Positions 63,754-64,000 of a stretch of 64,000 nt of DNA are shown here, in pieces. Each line of letters begins with the position of its first letter. Position 1 is the stretch's first letter. The notes under the pieces are model-generated. The model was given only the letters and a program-made list of their open reading frames with translations, made no database searches and was not told the origin of the DNA. This stretch comes from Capnocytophaga periodontitidis. Lineage in GTDB: Bacteria > Bacteroidota > Bacteroidia > Flavobacteriales > Flavobacteriaceae. The translations under genes were made by a program, and so were the position numbers. The DNA is taken from the NCBI RefSeq assembly GCF_016126015.1, contig NZ_JAEFDB010000001.1, forward strand, positions 558,001-622,000. Reading direction: 5' to 3'.

Positions 63754-64000
63754 ATGGCAGACGATAAAAAGATTATTTTTTCGATGAATAAGGTAAGTAA
63801 AACCTATTCATCTACTAATAAACAAGTTCTAAAAGACATTTACTTGAGTTTCTTTTATGGAGCTAAAATAGGTATTTTAGGTCTCAATGGCTCTGGTAAG
63901 TCTTCTTTACTAAAAATTATAGCAGGAATTGATAAAAACTATCAGGGCGAAGTGGTTTTCGCTCCTAATTACACTGTAGGGTATTTGGAACAAGAACCAC
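63754..64000 (+). CDS. ettA: Energy-dependent translational throttle protein EttA (partial, 5' part)
   Basis: 82 residues before the window ends. The sequence MADDKKIIFSMNKVSKTY, then LSFFYGAKIGILGLNGSGKSS (Walker A) and GYLEQEP, follows the N-terminal pattern of EttA closely, including AGIDKNY after the first ATPase helix. EttA is an ABC-F protein that binds the ribosomal E site and gates the first peptide bond according to ATP level. The rest of the gene lies beyond the window. Confidence 0.9.
   Translation, partial: MADDKKIIFSMNKVSKTYSSTNKQVLKDIYLSFFYGAKIGILGLNGSGKSSLLKIIAGIDKNYQGEVVFAPNYTVGYLEQEP

Overview
The window looks like a chromosomal segment of a low-GC member of the Flavobacteriaceae (Bacteroidota). 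The evidence is a gliding-motility-type prolyl isomerase lipoprotein (GldI), a fused alpha/beta 2-oxo-acid dehydrogenase E1, an NirK with a C-terminal cytochrome c domain, a DUF4424 protein, and above all many copies of the Bacteroidota vegetative promoter (TTG, about 19-20 nt, TAnnTTTG) at gene starts. A gliding, host-associated genus such as Capnocytophaga is plausible, but I cannot prove the genus from sequence alone. There is no phage, integron, CRISPR array, rRNA operon or complete insertion sequence.

Layout. 1-13.2 kb is almost entirely on the minus strand: clpS (cut by the edge), an Omp85-like outer-membrane protein coupled to tadA, a DUF937 protein, a SerA-like dehydrogenase, an FtsE-type ATPase, a membrane iron-sulfur protein, an MCE protein, an N-acetylmuramoyl-alanine amidase, ligA and lptD. 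At 13.5-18.4 kb the plus strand carries an HD-domain membrane phosphodiesterase, a SIMPL protein, a small Cys-rich FeoB-associated peptide and typA. 18.6-25.1 kb is on the minus strand: a nitrite-reduction cluster (nirK-cytochrome, FGE-like protein, orphan protein, SCO1) and an operon of DUF368, MFS and PspC genes. 25.6-50.4 kb is a long plus-strand housekeeping run (cdd, kdsD, lldD-like, rlmD-like, nrnA, gldI, cyclophilin-FKBP fusion, NdpA-like, LLM oxidoreductase, oxyR, ctp, mscS, acyltransferase, endonuclease I, recQ, clpC, NlpC/P60, comEC). 50.4-64 kb holds pssA, an FKBP lipoprotein, an S4 protein, the E1 fusion, three tandem tRNA-Val genes, exbB-exbD-tonB, folC, mgtE, tRNA-Pro, queA, a broken outer-membrane protein gene and the start of ettA.

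Functional themes. Envelope biogenesis dominates (LptD, MCE protein, amidase, KdsD, PssA, DUF368, TonB system, Omp85-like protein). Protein quality control is spread through it (ClpS, ClpC, Ctp, three prolyl isomerases). The clearest accessory unit is the nirK cluster.

Most notable non-coding structure: (i) two copies of a non-coding MITE-like element with 11-bp terminal inverted repeats and a different 7-bp target duplication at each site, bracketing the DUF368/MFS/PspC operon; (ii) a family of nested palindromes in which the central base covaries between copies; (iii) a second intergenic repeat bracketing the SCO1/orphan pair; (iv) a one-base frameshift that removes the conserved end of an MscS channel although the lost frame is still readable up to the next start codon; (v) at least one gene whose promoter predicts a leaderless mRNA.

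All functional calls come from reading the sequence; no database search was run.
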